Shown: positions 1 to 9,818, counted from the stretch's first letter. The stretch: 64,000 nucleotides of DNA from Thermaerobacillus caldiproteolyticus (GCF_013761245.1 NZ_JACDUT010000008.1:124001-188000), one strand, 5' to 3'. A program made the numbers and translations. The notes: a model not told the origin generated them from the letters alone.

Positions 1-272
1 ATGCGCAATTGTTCCCATATAGCGTCCACCGTTTCACTCCATTTTTCCGCAAGCACATTCACATCTTTTGTCATCGGAAACACAAGTCCGAGCATCTCTT
101 TTTCCGCTGGTGAAAAATATGCTTCAACAATTTGTTGGGCGTAGCTTTTGCTGCCGCGTTGCTTCTTTGGATAAGCAATCACTGCCGCTTCTTTTAATCT
201 TCGAAACGCTTTAACCGTCATCAGCTCTGGGTCGCCCGGGCCGACGCCGACACCGTATAATGTTCCTATCAT
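1..272 (-). CDS. cbiL: Cobalt-precorrin-2 C20-methyltransferase, N-terminal part (runs off left edge)
   Basis: The ATG at 272 opens a frame beginning [20 protein letters not shown], the glycine-rich SAM-binding loop at the N-terminus of the CbiL/CobI tetrapyrrole methylases. About 90 residues are present and the rest lies left of position 1. The family methylates C20 of (cobalt-)precorrin-2 in the cytoplasm, the first methylation after the branch from sirohaem. Its start overlaps the stop of cbiET by 4 bp (ATGA), which indicates translational coupling in the cobalamin operon. CbiL and CobI cannot be told apart from this stub. The anaerobic name is inferred from the neighbouring cbiX, cbiD and cbiH60. 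Confidence 0.88.
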   Translation of the reverse strand, partial: MIGTLYGVGVGPGDPELMTVKAFRRLKEAAVIAYPKKQRGSKSYAQQIVEAYFSPAEKEMLGLVFPMTKDVNVLAEKWSETVDAIWEQLR

Positions 273-1474
273 TCGTCTCCCTCTCTCTTTGCAGTGATGA
301 TGTAAATCGGATTCAGTGATGCAAATCTTGTTAGCTGCAAAATCGGCTTGCTTCTTGAAATTTGCGCGAGAGTAATGTCTACGTAAAATCCTCGTTGTTT
401 GAGCCCCTCTACCGCCTGCGATAATGTTTCGATCGTAACAGCATTGATCACAATACGGCCATTTCTCTTTAAGCGCTGGCAGCAGACATCAAGCAACGCT
501 CCCATTTCCCCTGATGTCCCTCCGATAAAAATCGCATCAGGTTCAAGGAATTCGTGTAAATGATCAGGGGCTTTTCCATGCACAAGCGTGATATCGACGC
601 GAAATTTTTTTAGATTTTCCTTGCAAATCTCAATATCATGGGCATTTTTTTCAATGGCAAATACCGCTCCTTCGCGCGCAATTTTGGCCGCTTCAATTGC
701 CACCGATCCAGTGCATGTTCCGATATCCCAAACAACACTGTCTTCACGGAGACGAAGCGCGCTTATGCTGAGCACACGAATTTCTTTTTTCGTAATTAAC
801 CCTTGTTCTGGTTTCCGCTGTAAAAACTCCTCATCATCAATGCCTAATATCCAAAAAGGTCCGTTTTTCGTTTTTTTCAAAACGACAACATTTAATGGTG
901 AGAATTCTGCTTGAATCATGTCTTCTAATTCAAAGTAGCGGCAGCGTTCATCCGCTCCCCCTAAGTTTTCGCCGACAAAGGCCCGGTATTCGGTCATCCC
1001 ATACGAAAGCAAATACTTCGCAATCTCATTCGGTGAATTCGTGTAATCGGTCAATATCGCGACCGTTTCGCGTCCATCAATCCGTTGTGCCAGTCCCTTT
1101 ATACTTCGACCGTGGAGGCTGACAAAATACGCATCTTGCCATTTCTCTCCCATTTTCGCAAACGCCCATTGAACCGAACTGACCGATGGATACACTTCTA
1201 TCGGAATTTTGCTAGATAAATAGCTGCCAATCCCGTAAAACATCGGATCGCCAGAAGCTAAAATGACGGTGCGCTTTGTTTCATGGCGCAACCGGTCGAC
1301 AAGCGACGAAAGGCCGCCTTGAATAATGACTTTTTCACCTTGATAGTCAGGGAAAAACTCTAAATGACGCTCCCCGCCAATCAATACTTCACTCTCATCA
1401 ATCCAACGTTCATAAAGGGAAGGTAAATTTGCTTTCCCATCCGCACCAATTCCAATGAGTTTAATCGACTGCAT
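269..1474 (-). CDS. cbiET: Cobalt-precorrin-7 C5-methyltransferase / C15-methyltransferase (decarboxylating) fusion CbiET
   Basis: A 401-residue two-domain protein. Residues 1 to about 200 are a CbiE-type tetrapyrrole methylase (early GIGADG loop and [12 protein letters not shown] motif). Residues from about 205 are a CbiT-type SAM methylase ([17 protein letters not shown] Rossmann motif, then FIGGTSG). The fusion corresponds to CobL of the aerobic route and to CbiET of Bacillus megaterium. It methylates C5 and C15 and decarboxylates the C12 acetate. It starts at ATG 1474 behind AAAGGCGG and overlaps the end of cbiD by 14 bp, so it is part of the same operon. Both domains look full length. 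Confidence 0.93.
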   Translation of the reverse strand: MQSIKLIGIGADGKANLPSLYERWIDESEVLIGGERHLEFFPDYQGEKVIIQGGLSSLVDRLRHETKRTVILASGDPMFYGIGSYLSSKIPIEVYPSVSSVQWAFAKMGEKWQDAYFVSLHGRSIKGLAQRIDGRETVAILTDYTNSPNEIAKYLLSYGMTEYRAFVGENLGGADERCRYFELEDMIQAEFSPLNVVVLKKTKNGPFWILGIDDEEFLQRKPEQGLITKKEIRVLSISALRLREDSVVWDIGTCTGSVAIEAAKIAREGAVFAIEKNAHDIEICKENLKKFRVDITLVHGKAPDHLHEFLEPDAIFIGGTSGEMGALLDVCCQRLKRNGRIVINAVTIETLSQAVEGLKQRGFYVDITLAQISRSKPILQLTRFASLNPIYIITAKREGDE

Positions 1475-2561
1475 CGTTTCGTACCGCCTTTCCTAAAAGT
1501 TGACCGCCCATCGTATACAGCGACGTTTCTATCACAAGCCCGCCACCAACTTCGTTTAACGCTGACAAACAGCAGTAGTCACACAGTTTTTCGAAAAATA
1601 GATGATTTCCAGCCGCTTGCATGAAATCACCGACTTGCGACGCGGTATTCGCTTCTTTAATATTGGACACCAACTCAGGTGGGGCACCAGCCTCTTCGGC
1701 AATCGACGCTAAAAACTGAAAATCTACAGGGGCACTCTTTGAATGAACCATCATAATGCCTTGCGCGACTTTTGAAAATTTCCCCATCATTCCGACCATC
1801 GATACTTTTTGGATTCCGTGTTTTTTGCATTGTTTTAACGTGAAACCGATGAAATCGCCCATTTCAATAAACGCTTCTTCCGGAAGATCAGCATATTGCT
1901 GCATCGCATATTTTTCACTTCGACCGCCCGTTGTAATGACGACATGATCACACCCGTTCGCTCTCGCCACTTGAATCGCTTGAACGATGCTCGCTCGATA
2001 AGCAGCGGTTGAAAACGGAACAACAATGCCGCGTGTTCCTAAAATGGAAATGCCACCGATAATGCCGAGACGGGCGTTTAAGGTTTTTTTCGCAATTTCT
2101 TCTCCTCTGGGAACCGAAATGATAATGCGGACACCTTTTTTGATGCTGTATTGCTCGAGTACGTCCCGCGCGGTTTCATACATCATTTGACGGGGAACAG
2201 GATTGATGGCCGCTTCTCCAATCGGAACTGGCAATCCAGGTTTTGTAACACGCCCCACTCCTGCTCCACCGTCCAAATGAATACCGGATTGCTCCGTCCA
2301 CGAAACGGTGGCGACAATCGCAGCACCGTGTGTAGCATCCGGGTCGTCTCCGCCATCTTTAATGACCGTAGCGGTTGCCGAATTCCCGGTGATCTGGCAA
2401 TGTTCTACAGTAAACGTGACAAATCGCCCAATCGGCAAATAAATTGTTGCCTCTGTTTGCGGTATGCCTGTAATCAAAGCGATTAATGCCGCTTTCGTTG
2501 CAGCTGTCGCGCACGCTCCTGTCGTGTATCCTTCACGCAGCGTCTTTTTCTCTGCCATCAT
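1461..2561 (-). CDS. cbiD: Cobalt-precorrin-5B C1-methyltransferase CbiD
   Basis: A 366-residue protein with the CbiD N-terminal signature [19 protein letters not shown] and a later GGRSEKYA segment. CbiD methylates C1 of cobalt-precorrin-5B and is diagnostic of the anaerobic (early cobalt) pathway. Two adjacent ATGs occur at 2561 and 2558 behind GAGGG; the first is used here. The gene abuts cbiC directly upstream and overlaps cbiET downstream. Length is normal for the family and no damage is visible. Confidence 0.95.
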   Translation of the reverse strand: MMAEKKTLREGYTTGACATAATKAALIALITGIPQTEATIYLPIGRFVTFTVEHCQITGNSATATVIKDGGDDPDATHGAAIVATVSWTEQSGIHLDGGAGVGRVTKPGLPVPIGEAAINPVPRQMMYETARDVLEQYSIKKGVRIIISVPRGEEIAKKTLNARLGIIGGISILGTRGIVVPFSTAAYRASIVQAIQVARANGCDHVVITTGGRSEKYAMQQYADLPEEAFIEMGDFIGFTLKQCKKHGIQKVSMVGMMGKFSKVAQGIMMVHSKSAPVDFQFLASIAEEAGAPPELVSNIKEANTASQVGDFMQAAGNHLFFEKLCDYCCLSALNEVGGGLVIETSLYTMGGQLLGKAVRNDAVD

Positions 2562-3209
2562 CTACCCTCGCTCTGCTAAAAGTGAAAGTGCATTGAGTGC
2601 AGCAACAGTAACCGTACTCCCTCCTTTTCTACCTATATTTGTAATAAACGGAACATCTAACTTTGCTAATTCCGCTTTCGATTCGGCTGCGGAAACAAAG
2701 CCGACAGGCAAACCAATCACTAATCCCGGGCGCGCCTCTCCTTCTTTAATTAAACGAATGAGTTCAAGCAACGCCGTCGGGGCATTGCCGATCGCAAAAA
2801 TTCCTCCTTCCGCTTCTTTCACCGCTTTTCTCATCGCGACAATCGCTCTCGTCGTATTCAGACGTTTCGCCTCTTCTACTACGTCTGGATCGGAAATATA
2901 TACGTTGACACTCCCGCCATATTTTTCAATGCGGGATTTGTTAATGCCGACTTGAACCATCTGCACATCGACCACGACCGCCTTGCCGCTGCGAATCGCT
3001 TCTACTCCAGCGCGAATGGCATCTCGATGAAATAATAAACTTTTTCCTAACTCAAAATCTGCCGAAGCGTGAATGATGCGCTGAACAATCGGATATTGTT
3101 CCTCCGTAAATGAATGCTCGCCAATTTCTTCATTGATGATTTGAAAACTTCTCTCTTCGATTTTTTGCGGTTGAACGGTAATTGGCCGAAATTCCATACG
3201 AAAATCCAT
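2562..3209 (-). CDS. cbiC: Cobalt-precorrin-8 methylmutase CbiC
   Basis: A 215-residue CobH/CbiC family protein. It shows the family segments IIHASADFE near residue 45, DVQMVQVGI near residue 80 and GLPVGFVSAAESK near residue 165. The enzyme moves the methyl group from C11 to C12 to give hydrogenobyrinate or cobyrinate. The start at 3209 sits behind AAAGGGG with 10 nt spacing. It lies 5 bp downstream of cbiJ and immediately upstream of cbiD. Confidence 0.94.
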   Translation of the reverse strand: MDFRMEFRPITVQPQKIEERSFQIINEEIGEHSFTEEQYPIVQRIIHASADFELGKSLLFHRDAIRAGVEAIRSGKAVVVDVQMVQVGINKSRIEKYGGSVNVYISDPDVVEEAKRLNTTRAIVAMRKAVKEAEGGIFAIGNAPTALLELIRLIKEGEARPGLVIGLPVGFVSAAESKAELAKLDVPFITNIGRKGGSTVTVAALNALSLLAERG

Positions 3210-3214
3210 CGGTT

Positions 3215-4000
3215 TTAACCCCTTTCATTGATTGGTTGTGGCACCAGCCGATAAAGAGTAGTGATAACACCAGAAAATTCCGAATACACCGTACCGTAGT
3301 CGAGTGTCGGACGACGAATGAGAATTGTCTCAATCCCAAGTTCTTCAGCTGCGGCAATTTTTTCGTCGACTGCTCCCTCTTTTCCGCTTTCTTTCGTAAT
3401 AAGCAACGTCACGCCAAATTGTTGAAAAAGCGCTTGATTAAATTCCTTTGTAAACGGCCCTTGAATGGCAACAATATTTTTTTGCGGAATACCAAGTTGC
3501 TCGCATTTTTCGATATTATCTTTGCGAGGAAGCATGCGAGCAATGAGACGTACATTCGGTAAATGAAGAAGCTTTTCGGCAAAAATGTGCAATGTTTTGC
3601 TTCCGGTGGTTAATAAAATGACCCCTTTCTTTTCAGCGGCAAGCAAAGCCGCTTCTTCGTAATCCTTCACAACGGTTAATTTCTCGGAACGAAACGACTG
3701 CGACTTTCGCTCATAGCGTATATACGGAACGTTGGCACTATGAGCGGCGCTTATTGCATTTTTCGATGCTTCTTCGGCAAACGGATGGCTTGCATCTACC
3801 ACCGCTTTGATATCCTGTTGTTGAATTAACGCTTCCATGTCAGCGGCAGTTAAACGGCCAACATACACCTCTAACCCTGCTTGCCTCAATTCATTTGCGG
3901 CATGGTCTGTCACAACCGTTGTTAAGACGGGGTATCCCACTTCTTTAATTCGCAAGGCTAACGCGCGCGCATCGCTCGTTCCTGCTAACACCAAAATCAT
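3215..4000 (-). CDS. cbiJ: Cobalt-precorrin-6A reductase CbiJ
   Basis: A 261-residue CobK/CbiJ family reductase opening MILVLAGTSDARALALRI, with VVDASHPFAEEASKNA near residue 75 (the conserved DATHPFA-type motif) and TTGSK near residue 130. It reduces precorrin-6A with NAD(P)H. I chose ATG 4000 over the upstream in-frame start at 4078. Position 4000 has GGGAGGAAACGTTC in front of it and matches the family N-terminus, while the longer start adds a basic, Ser/Pro-rich tail read from inside cbiX. Confidence 0.92.
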   Translation of the reverse strand: MILVLAGTSDARALALRIKEVGYPVLTTVVTDHAANELRQAGLEVYVGRLTAADMEALIQQQDIKAVVDASHPFAEEASKNAISAAHSANVPYIRYERKSQSFRSEKLTVVKDYEEAALLAAEKKGVILLTTGSKTLHIFAEKLLHLPNVRLIARMLPRKDNIEKCEQLGIPQKNIVAIQGPFTKEFNQALFQQFGVTLLITKESGKEGAVDEKIAAAEELGIETILIRRPTLDYGTVYSEFSGVITTLYRLVPQPINERG

Positions 4001-4020
4001 GAACGTTTCCTCCCTCTGAC

Positions 4021-4851
4021 TTAATGGTGATGGTGGTGGTGATCGTGGTGCTCTGCGAGATGAAGGCGATATTGACATACATCACAGTTCATCTTAACCG
4101 CTTGACCGAGCGCTTCTTCGAGACGATCGAGCACAATCGTTTGCAGCTTTGGATGAAATCCAAAGTACCCAGCTAATTGAAATTCTATGTTCGGATATTG
4201 TGCACGGAACTGGATGATTTTTTCCTCAAGCCGCTTTATTAGAACACCTGTAAAGAGAAAGTATGGTAAAATCACGATTTTCCGAGCCCCTAACTTCACA
4301 CAACGCTCTACTCCTTCTTCCAAGAGCGGAGCAGTCACCCCCATAAACGCTGGCTCCACCAATGAATAGTTCGTTTGCTCCCAAAATAAGCGGGTAATTT
4401 TGTATAAATCGCTGTTCGCATCAGGGTCACTTCCCCCGCGTCCAAGCAGCAATACCGCTGTTTCCTTATCAGGAGCTTCGACATTTTCACCGATCTCTAT
4501 TAATCTCGTTTTTAAAATGGCAAACGTCTGTTCATGAATGCCGATTGGGCGGCCGTACGTCAACGTAACATGCGGGTATTTTTGTTTTGCCTCATCAATA
4601 GCTGCCGGAATATGAAGTTTGGAATGACCAGCAGCTAACAGAATAATCGGAATGACGATCACTTCATCAGCTCCTGCGTTTACGCATTGCTCAATTCCTT
4701 CGATGATAGTTGGTAAGCCAAACTCTAAAAAACACGTTTCTACATAAAAAGTTGGATGGATTTTCGGTCTTAGTCGCTCAACAAATTGCCGAACTTGTTC
4801 ATTTCCTTCCGGGTCGCGGCTTCCATGCCCGACAAATAAAATAGCTTTCAT
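4021..4851 (-). CDS. cbiX: Sirohydrochlorin cobaltochelatase CbiX (long form) with His-rich C-terminus
   Basis: A 276-residue chelatase with two tandem CbiX repeats. The first opens MKAILFVGHGSRDPEG and the second contains VLLLGRGGSDPDANSD near residue 135. It inserts Co2+ into sirohydrochlorin, committing the intermediate to B12. The last residues are HHDHHHHHH, a tail known in long-form CbiX proteins and thought to hold metal. A conserved MNCDVCQYR precedes it. The start at 4851 was chosen because it begins the family motif; the in-frame start at 4893 adds a basic tail overlapping cbiH60. Confidence 0.93.
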   Translation of the reverse strand: MKAILFVGHGSRDPEGNEQVRQFVERLRPKIHPTFYVETCFLEFGLPTIIEGIEQCVNAGADEVIVIPIILLAAGHSKLHIPAAIDEAKQKYPHVTLTYGRPIGIHEQTFAILKTRLIEIGENVEAPDKETAVLLLGRGGSDPDANSDLYKITRLFWEQTNYSLVEPAFMGVTAPLLEEGVERCVKLGARKIVILPYFLFTGVLIKRLEEKIIQFRAQYPNIEFQLAGYFGFHPKLQTIVLDRLEEALGQAVKMNCDVCQYRLHLAEHHDHHHHHH

Positions 4852-4867
4852 TCTAGTTCCCCCCTTT

Positions 4868-6430
4868 CTACTCCCCACATGCCGGCACTTCAATTTGTAC
4901 GACCTTTTCGTCTTCCTTGTATTCGAATCCCCCCACTTGTTTCACCCTCTGAAAAAACTTATGGAACCGTTCATTTGGATGCCCGTTTTCCTTGTATTCT
5001 TCGATAACGCGGGTAACGACATCGATGATTTCGCTAGGCGGAATTCCCTCGGCAACAAGTCGGCCTGGATGCGCGTTTCTTCCTATCGTCTTTCCACCTA
5101 AAAACAAATCAAACGCTCCTTTTCGGTATACGATGCCAATATCCTCTCTAACCGCACCATAACAAGCCATTCCGCAGCCATTAAAGCCGATCTTTACTTC
5201 TTTTGGCAGCGATATTCCGCCAATTCGTTTTTGCAACTCTTCTGCATACGGAATCGCTTCTTTTTTCTCTCCATCACAAAAATCGCACGCCTTTAATGTC
5301 AACACATTGCCGACAGGGAAGACGATGAATTTAGCACTTCTCAACTTCGCAATGACTTCTTCCGGCTCAGAAGTGGGAATCTCTAGCTTCATATAATGGT
5401 CCGGCGTATACATCATCGTCCCTTCCTCGCCGACAATTTCCGCCATCACCATCATTTGCTTCGGAGTAAACGTTTTATTGGCAACTCCGGGACTGACAGC
5501 CACTTCAAGAATTGAAGGGGCAAAAGTCGTTGCTTGGTGGTTTTGAGCAGCGATTTTTTGTAACGCTTGTTCTGCAATATCTCGCGCACGCGCTCTTTCA
5601 CTTTGGTCCAACGCCCACGGCTCAGCTTCTTTCCGTAGGCGTTCATGCGGCTTTAATGGCTGTTCGAGCGCACTTAATGTATACTTTCGCTGATATCCAC
5701 GCGGAGTAATCATGAAACCGTCATGGATAAATGTCGATGAATTCCCGATAATGACAGTCGTTAACATCCCGATTTCGTGTTCAAGCATATGTTCCAAATC
5801 AGTAATGACAATTTGTTGGCGCTTGCGATAGGCACTTTTCACTAAACCAACAGGTGTTTGCGGCGAACGATAGCGTAATAAAATCCGCTGCGCTTCGGCG
5901 ATTTGTCGCGTTCTTCTGCCGCTTTTCGGATTATAAAGAGCGATGACAAAATTGGCAGCCGCTGCAGCTTCGATCCGCTTTTCAATGAGCGACCAAGGAG
6001 TTAAATGGTCGCTTAAGCTAATCGTACATGCATCATGCATTACCGGCGCTCCCAATAAAGACGCACACGAGTTGATCGCGGAAATTCCCGGAATCACTTC
6101 CACTTCAATGCCGCTTTCTTTCGTCCATCCTTTCTCGATTAATACTTCATACACAAGTCCGGCCATTCCATACACACCAGCGTCCCCACTGGAAATCACC
6201 GCCACTTTTTTACCTCGCTCTGCCCATTTCACTGCTTCCTGAGCACGGCTTACTTCCTCCGTCATTCCGGTGCTAATGAGTTGTTTTCCCGTGATAAGAT
6301 CCGATACGAGTTCAACATAAGTCTTATAGCCAATGATGACGTCACTTTCTTCAATTCCTTCGCGCGCCCGTTTTGTCATGTGATCCACACTTCCCGGACC
6401 AAATCCAATGATTAACAACTTTCCTTTCAT
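4868..6430 (-). CDS. cbiH60: Cobalt-precorrin-3B C17-methyltransferase fused to a [4Fe-4S] nitrite/sulfite-reductase-like domain (CbiH60)
   Basis: A 520-residue fusion. Residues 1 to about 245 are a CobJ/CbiH ring-contraction methylase (GFGPGSVDHMTKRA, ISSGDAGVYGMAG, IALYNPKS). From about 315 to the end there is a sulfite/nitrite-reductase half-domain. It carries ACDFC and GFNGCGMACYG, with another Cys at the C-terminus (PACGE). This matches the CbiH60 architecture described from Bacillus megaterium, where the cluster domain supports ring contraction. Start ATG 6430 has AAAGGTG 6 nt upstream; an in-frame GTG at 6439 overlaps that site and is less likely. Confidence 0.92.
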   Translation of the reverse strand: MKGKLLIIGFGPGSVDHMTKRAREGIEESDVIIGYKTYVELVSDLITGKQLISTGMTEEVSRAQEAVKWAERGKKVAVISSGDAGVYGMAGLVYEVLIEKGWTKESGIEVEVIPGISAINSCASLLGAPVMHDACTISLSDHLTPWSLIEKRIEAAAAANFVIALYNPKSGRRTRQIAEAQRILLRYRSPQTPVGLVKSAYRKRQQIVITDLEHMLEHEIGMLTTVIIGNSSTFIHDGFMITPRGYQRKYTLSALEQPLKPHERLRKEAEPWALDQSERARARDIAEQALQKIAAQNHQATTFAPSILEVAVSPGVANKTFTPKQMMVMAEIVGEEGTMMYTPDHYMKLEIPTSEPEEVIAKLRSAKFIVFPVGNVLTLKACDFCDGEKKEAIPYAEELQKRIGGISLPKEVKIGFNGCGMACYGAVREDIGIVYRKGAFDLFLGGKTIGRNAHPGRLVAEGIPPSEIIDVVTRVIEEYKENGHPNERFHKFFQRVKQVGGFEYKEDEKVVQIEVPACGE

Positions 6431-6446
6431 TTCTATCACCTTTCTT

Positions 6447-7253
6447 TTACACTTTCATTCTTGCTTTTATTTCTTCTATGCTACGCGGAATGCGACGCTC
6501 ATTAGGAAATAAGGTGTTCCATACAGCCGCTAACAAAGGAACTCCAATTTGAAATTGTTTTAGCCTTTCACCTTGGACAAAGACTTCTTCCGGCTTCCCT
6601 TGCATCACAATTTGTCCATCGTGCATAACGAACACCACATCTGCCCATTGGAAAACGAGATCAAGATCGTGCGTCGCCATAAACACCGTAACCCCTTTTT
6701 GATGAATATCGTTTAATTTTTCCATAAAACGCTCCACTTGTAAGCGATCTAAGTACGCTGTTGGTTCATCTAATATTAATAAACTTGGTTTCATAATCAT
6801 GACAGAAGCGAGCGAAAGCCACTTTTTTTGTCCTAGGCTTAAATGATGGATCGGCTTGTCCCTCCATTTGTGTAAGGAAAAATCATCCATCGTTTCTTGA
6901 AGGAGCTGATTTATTACACTTTTTTCTACACGCAAGTTATGCAAGCCAAATGCCAGCTCTTCTGTTATGGTGGGAGCGATTAGCTGATGCTCAGGATTTT
7001 GAAATACAATACCAACTTCTTGCCGCCATTTCTGCAATGTCTTTTGTTTATAGTCGATTTTCTTTCCTTTCCAATACACTTCACCACTGTCCGGTATCAA
7101 TAATCCATTCGCATGTAAAAATAACGTTGTTTTCCCACAGCCGTTATGACCAATAAGGGCGCACTTTTTCCCAAGTGGAACATGCAGTGACAACCCTTTT
7201 AATACACATTGCCCGTCTGGATACGTATAATAAACATCCTGAAATTTCAACAT
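6447..7253 (-). CDS. cbiO: Cobalt ECF/ABC transporter ATPase CbiO
   Basis: A 268-residue ABC ATPase. Walker A is GHNGCGKTT near residue 35, the Q-loop is VFQNPEHQ, the signature is HLSLGQKKW near residue 138, Walker B is LLILDEPTAYLD and the switch is ATHDLDL. It energises the CbiMNQO energy-coupling-factor transporter that imports Co2+. It follows cbiQ without a gap and precedes cbiH60, so uptake and use of cobalt are co-transcribed. Only one ATPase gene is present, as usual for CbiMNQO. Confidence 0.94.
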   Translation of the reverse strand: MLKFQDVYYTYPDGQCVLKGLSLHVPLGKKCALIGHNGCGKTTLFLHANGLLIPDSGEVYWKGKKIDYKQKTLQKWRQEVGIVFQNPEHQLIAPTITEELAFGLHNLRVEKSVINQLLQETMDDFSLHKWRDKPIHHLSLGQKKWLSLASVMIMKPSLLILDEPTAYLDRLQVERFMEKLNDIHQKGVTVFMATHDLDLVFQWADVVFVMHDGQIVMQGKPEEVFVQGERLKQFQIGVPLLAAVWNTLFPNERRIPRSIEEIKARMKV

Positions 7254-7988
7254 TTATAACAGCTCTCCCCCTATTACTCCTAATAGTACAATCATAACCA
7301 CTCCGATAATCGCTTCGAATAAATAGCGTTTACATAACACGTCCCCTTCTTTTTGCACATAAGTGATTTCGCCAGAAAAGCTGCGGGCACGCAAAGCAAA
7401 TGATAATGCTTCATAATATAGCCATGTTTTTTGTATAAGTTGAAATATAAGCATGGCTGCATGACGCCAATGATTTCCACCACTTCGCGCTTTCATAGCA
7501 ACATGAAGTTCGTCGGCTGCTCGGGCAAAAACAAAAACAAATCGGTATGTTAAAAACAACAGCTCAATGATAATTGATGGAACTTTCATTCGCTTTAACG
7601 TATAAAGAAACTCTGTAAACGGTGTTGTTACAAGAAGAAAAAACAGGCACGACCAAGCTGCAATGGATCGAAAACATAGTGTGATCACTAAACTGATATT
7701 GCTGCTGTTCACAGAAATATGAAAAGAATGATCGATCGAAACAATAAGAAGGGGTAAACTAACACAAAGAAAGGCGGAAACAAGCAATAACGCTTTCACA
7801 TACACCTGCCATGAAACACGCGCATACCAAACAATCCATACCGCCAGCCAAATGATAATAACGGTTTGCATGTCACGATTTCCTAACATGACGATCAAAA
7901 GCAGAAGAAAAGAAAAGAAAACTTTTTGTTCAGGAGGTACCTTTCGTAATCGATTGTTGTAGGCAATTGTATCAAACCGGTTCATCAT
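7254..7988 (-). CDS. cbiQ: Cobalt ECF transporter T component CbiQ
   Basis: A 244-residue membrane protein with about six hydrophobic segments. The cytoplasmic motif AMKARSGG near residue 165, followed by RARSFSG near residue 205, corresponds to the two Ala-Arg-Gly/Ser coupling helices of ECF T components. It couples CbiO to the CbiM/CbiN substrate module. The start (ATGATG at 7988) overlaps the cbiN stop by 4 bp. Confidence 0.92.
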   Translation of the reverse strand: MMNRFDTIAYNNRLRKVPPEQKVFFSFLLLLIVMLGNRDMQTVIIIWLAVWIVWYARVSWQVYVKALLLVSAFLCVSLPLLIVSIDHSFHISVNSSNISLVITLCFRSIAAWSCLFFLLVTTPFTEFLYTLKRMKVPSIIIELLFLTYRFVFVFARAADELHVAMKARSGGNHWRHAAMLIFQLIQKTWLYYEALSFALRARSFSGEITYVQKEGDVLCKRYLFEAIIGVVMIVLLGVIGGELL

Positions 7989-8269
7989 TTTGCTTCATCT
8001 CTTCGACCAGCACGTCCTTTATATACGCCGATAATATACCCGATCACTCCTGCTCCAATTGCTGCTTGTACTGAAAATAACAGCGTTTCTATTTCTCCAC
8101 CAGGCGGCTCAAATATCGTTTCAAACCAAGGTTTATATTTTGGATCAATCGCTTGAATAGCTTTTTCTGCCTTATCATCGGTGCCACCGAACTCAGAATG
8201 GCGAATAAACGATAATGGTGCTGCAACAAGAATGACAGCGAGAAGGAGAAGGAAGACATTTCGTTTCAA
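7985..8269 (-). CDS. cbiN: Cobalt transport protein CbiN
   Basis: A 94-residue protein with a hydrophobic N-terminal segment (residues 4-21), an acidic extracytoplasmic loop containing FGGTDDKAEKAI and a second membrane segment near residues 60-82. This is the usual CbiN topology. CbiN is an auxiliary subunit needed with CbiM for Co2+ uptake. It sits in the canonical order cbiM-cbiN-cbiQ-cbiO. Confidence 0.93.
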   Translation of the reverse strand: MKRNVFLLLLAVILVAAPLSFIRHSEFGGTDDKAEKAIQAIDPKYKPWFETIFEPPGGEIETLLFSVQAAIGAGVIGYIIGVYKGRAGRRDEAK

Positions 8270-8272
8270 TTT

Positions 8273-9013
8273 TTACACCCCTTTACGCAATTGTTCTAAT
8301 TCATGGCGGCTATATGTACAAAGGAAATTCCAAACAATCACGGTTAACAGTCCTTCTGTAAGTGCAAGTGGTATTTGAGTGATAGCGAAAATACCTACAA
8401 ATTTTAAAAACGAAGCGCTAATTCCGCCAGTAGCATCAGGGAAGGCTAATGCTAATTGAAATGATGTGACAACATAGGTTGCCAAATCGGAAAAAAAGGC
8501 AGCCAAGAAAATGATAAGACGTTGAGAAATACTAGTCTTCATACCAAAGCAATAAATTCCGTAAGCCACCAACGGACCAACGACTGCCATAGAAACAGCG
8601 TTTGCACCTAGTGTCGTCAGCCCACCATGAGCAAGCAACAGCGCCTGAAACAGTAAAACAATGCTCCCCATTACCGTCATCGCAAGCGGACCGAACAAAA
8701 CAGCACCTAACCCAACTCCTGTTGGATGAGAACTGCTTCCCGTCACAGACGGAATTTTTAATGCTGAAAGAACAAAGGTGAATGCTCCGGACAGAGCCAT
8801 GAGCAACTTCAATTCAGGATTTTTACGCGTCACACGCAATAAAGAACGCAGTCCTAAAATAAAAAAAGGTAAAAAAATGATCCACCAAAAAATAACCCAC
8901 TTAACCGGTAAAAATCCCTCCATGATATGCATTGCAAACGTAGATGTGGAGCTGCTAAATGTAAAATAAATGCTCAAACAACATACCAAAAGTGCTAATT
9001 TCCATTTATTCAT
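8273..9013 (-). CDS. cbiM: Cobalt ECF transporter S component CbiM
   Basis: A 246-residue membrane protein with a cleavable-looking N-terminal segment. The mature start is expected at MHIMEGFLP, where the free N-terminus and nearby His bind Co2+ in CbiM proteins. GLGAVLFGP and [10 protein letters not shown], typical of the family, follow in the middle. Start ATG 9013 has AGAAAGG 8 nt upstream; an in-frame GTG at 9022 would overlap that site. It is the second gene after the riboswitch. Confidence 0.93.
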   Translation of the reverse strand: MNKWKLALLVCCLSIYFTFSSSTSTFAMHIMEGFLPVKWVIFWWIIFLPFFILGLRSLLRVTRKNPELKLLMALSGAFTFVLSALKIPSVTGSSSHPTGVGLGAVLFGPLAMTVMGSIVLLFQALLLAHGGLTTLGANAVSMAVVGPLVAYGIYCFGMKTSISQRLIIFLAAFFSDLATYVVTSFQLALAFPDATGGISASFLKFVGIFAITQIPLALTEGLLTVIVWNFLCTYSRHELEQLRKGV

Positions 9014-9036
9014 TTTTCTCACCTTTCTACTTTCTT

Positions 9037-9417
9037 CTACTTTCTAGAAACTTTCAAAACACCAATGGGGGCAGTCGATTTCTCTGACATCGTCAACCCG
9101 TTTTTCGCATCATATCGATATGTCATCACTTCTTCTAACAGCTGACCATCTCGCAAATGTTTTTGCACAAGTTCTCTTCCCTTTTCCGCGTTCATGGCTT
9201 TGTACCATACTCCTTCAGGGTAGACGATGACAACACAGGCATCTTCACACCGGCCGTTGCAGCGTGTTCGAGATGTATGTACTTCGCTGTCCAATCCCAA
9301 ACGCTCAATTTCCGAGCGAATCGCTGTTGTCACTTCCTCACCCCCTTTTCGCATACAACTGCCTCCATTGCAAATAAGCACATGATGTTTCATTCCGATT
9401 AAATTCCATGTCGCCAC
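9037..9417 (-). CDS. cbiW: [2Fe-2S] ferredoxin-like protein, CbiW type
   Basis: A 126-residue thioredoxin-fold ferredoxin. Cysteines occur in CNGGSC (about residues 15-20) and [10 protein letters not shown] (about residues 50-59), the expected four ligands plus extras. Bacillus megaterium has a comparable cbiW at the head of its B12 operon; its exact role is not established, and electron supply to ring contraction is a guess. I chose the GTG at 9417 because AAAAGGAGAGG lies 6 nt in front of it. A longer frame from 9453 would start inside the riboswitch terminator. Confidence 0.82.
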   Translation of the reverse strand: MATWNLIGMKHHVLICNGGSCMRKGGEEVTTAIRSEIERLGLDSEVHTSRTRCNGRCEDACVVIVYPEGVWYKAMNAEKGRELVQKHLRDGQLLEEVMTYRYDAKNGLTMSEKSTAPIGVLKVSRK

Positions 9418-9442
9418 TTTTTTCCTCTCCTTTTTCGTCCAA

Positions 9443-9471
9443 ATAAAAAGCACCTCTATGCGTAGAGGTGC
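9443..9471 (-). terminator. Riboswitch-controlled intrinsic terminator
   Basis: On the minus strand GCACCTCTA-CGCA-TAGAGGTGC forms a perfect 9-bp stem followed by TTTTTATTT. It lies between the cobalamin aptamer and the first gene, cbiW, so it is the likely attenuator: B12-bound aptamer would favour termination. Confidence 0.85.
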
Positions 9472-9573
9472 AGAAAAAATGCATATAATAAGACAGCCGT
9501 TAAAAACCGATATAAAGGCACACTTTTCCCAGCACGTCTACCTATAATCCCGTAGGTATCCGTCTGAACAAAT

Positions 9574-9740
9574 AAGGCAGGTCTCCTGACTTAGGATCTT
9601 CATTTCATTGCGTCTTCCCGAAAATTGCTTTCAGTGACATGATGCAATGAAACTCCCCATCACAGTGGCGGGTACCGTGACGGCTTTTCACCGTGCTTCC
9701 CTTTTAAGCCTATCCCTTTATGAGAAAGGCACCTTACTTG
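9574..9740 (-). ncRNA. Cobalamin (B12) riboswitch aptamer
   Basis: On the minus strand, conserved aptamer pieces appear in order: AAGGTGCC near the 5' end, GGGAAGCACGGTGAAAAGCC, CGGTACCCGCCACTGTGATG, and the B12 box AAGTCAGGAGACCTGCC at about 9576-9592. The array is the standard cobalamin aptamer. It sits in the leader of the cbi operon, with a terminator about 100 nt downstream. This indicates transcriptional repression when B12 is plentiful. Confidence 0.93.
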
Positions 9741-9790
9741 CTTTGACGAGTCATTCAGTTTTCAATGGAACAAGCTTCCTTATCCATAGT

Positions 9791-9818
9791 ATTATAAATT
9801 TTCGAAAAACGTCAACAA
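9791..9818 (-). promoter_or_regulatory. Probable sigma-A promoter of the cbi operon
   Basis: On the minus strand a TATAAT -10 (9791-9796) lies 16 nt after TTGTTG (9813-9818), which overlaps TTGACG. Transcription would begin about 45-50 nt upstream of the riboswitch aptamer. Confidence 0.6.

Noticed and set aside
9417-9453. Longer N-terminus for CbiW
   Set aside because: It would start inside the riboswitch terminator; the GTG at 9417 has a perfect ribosome site.
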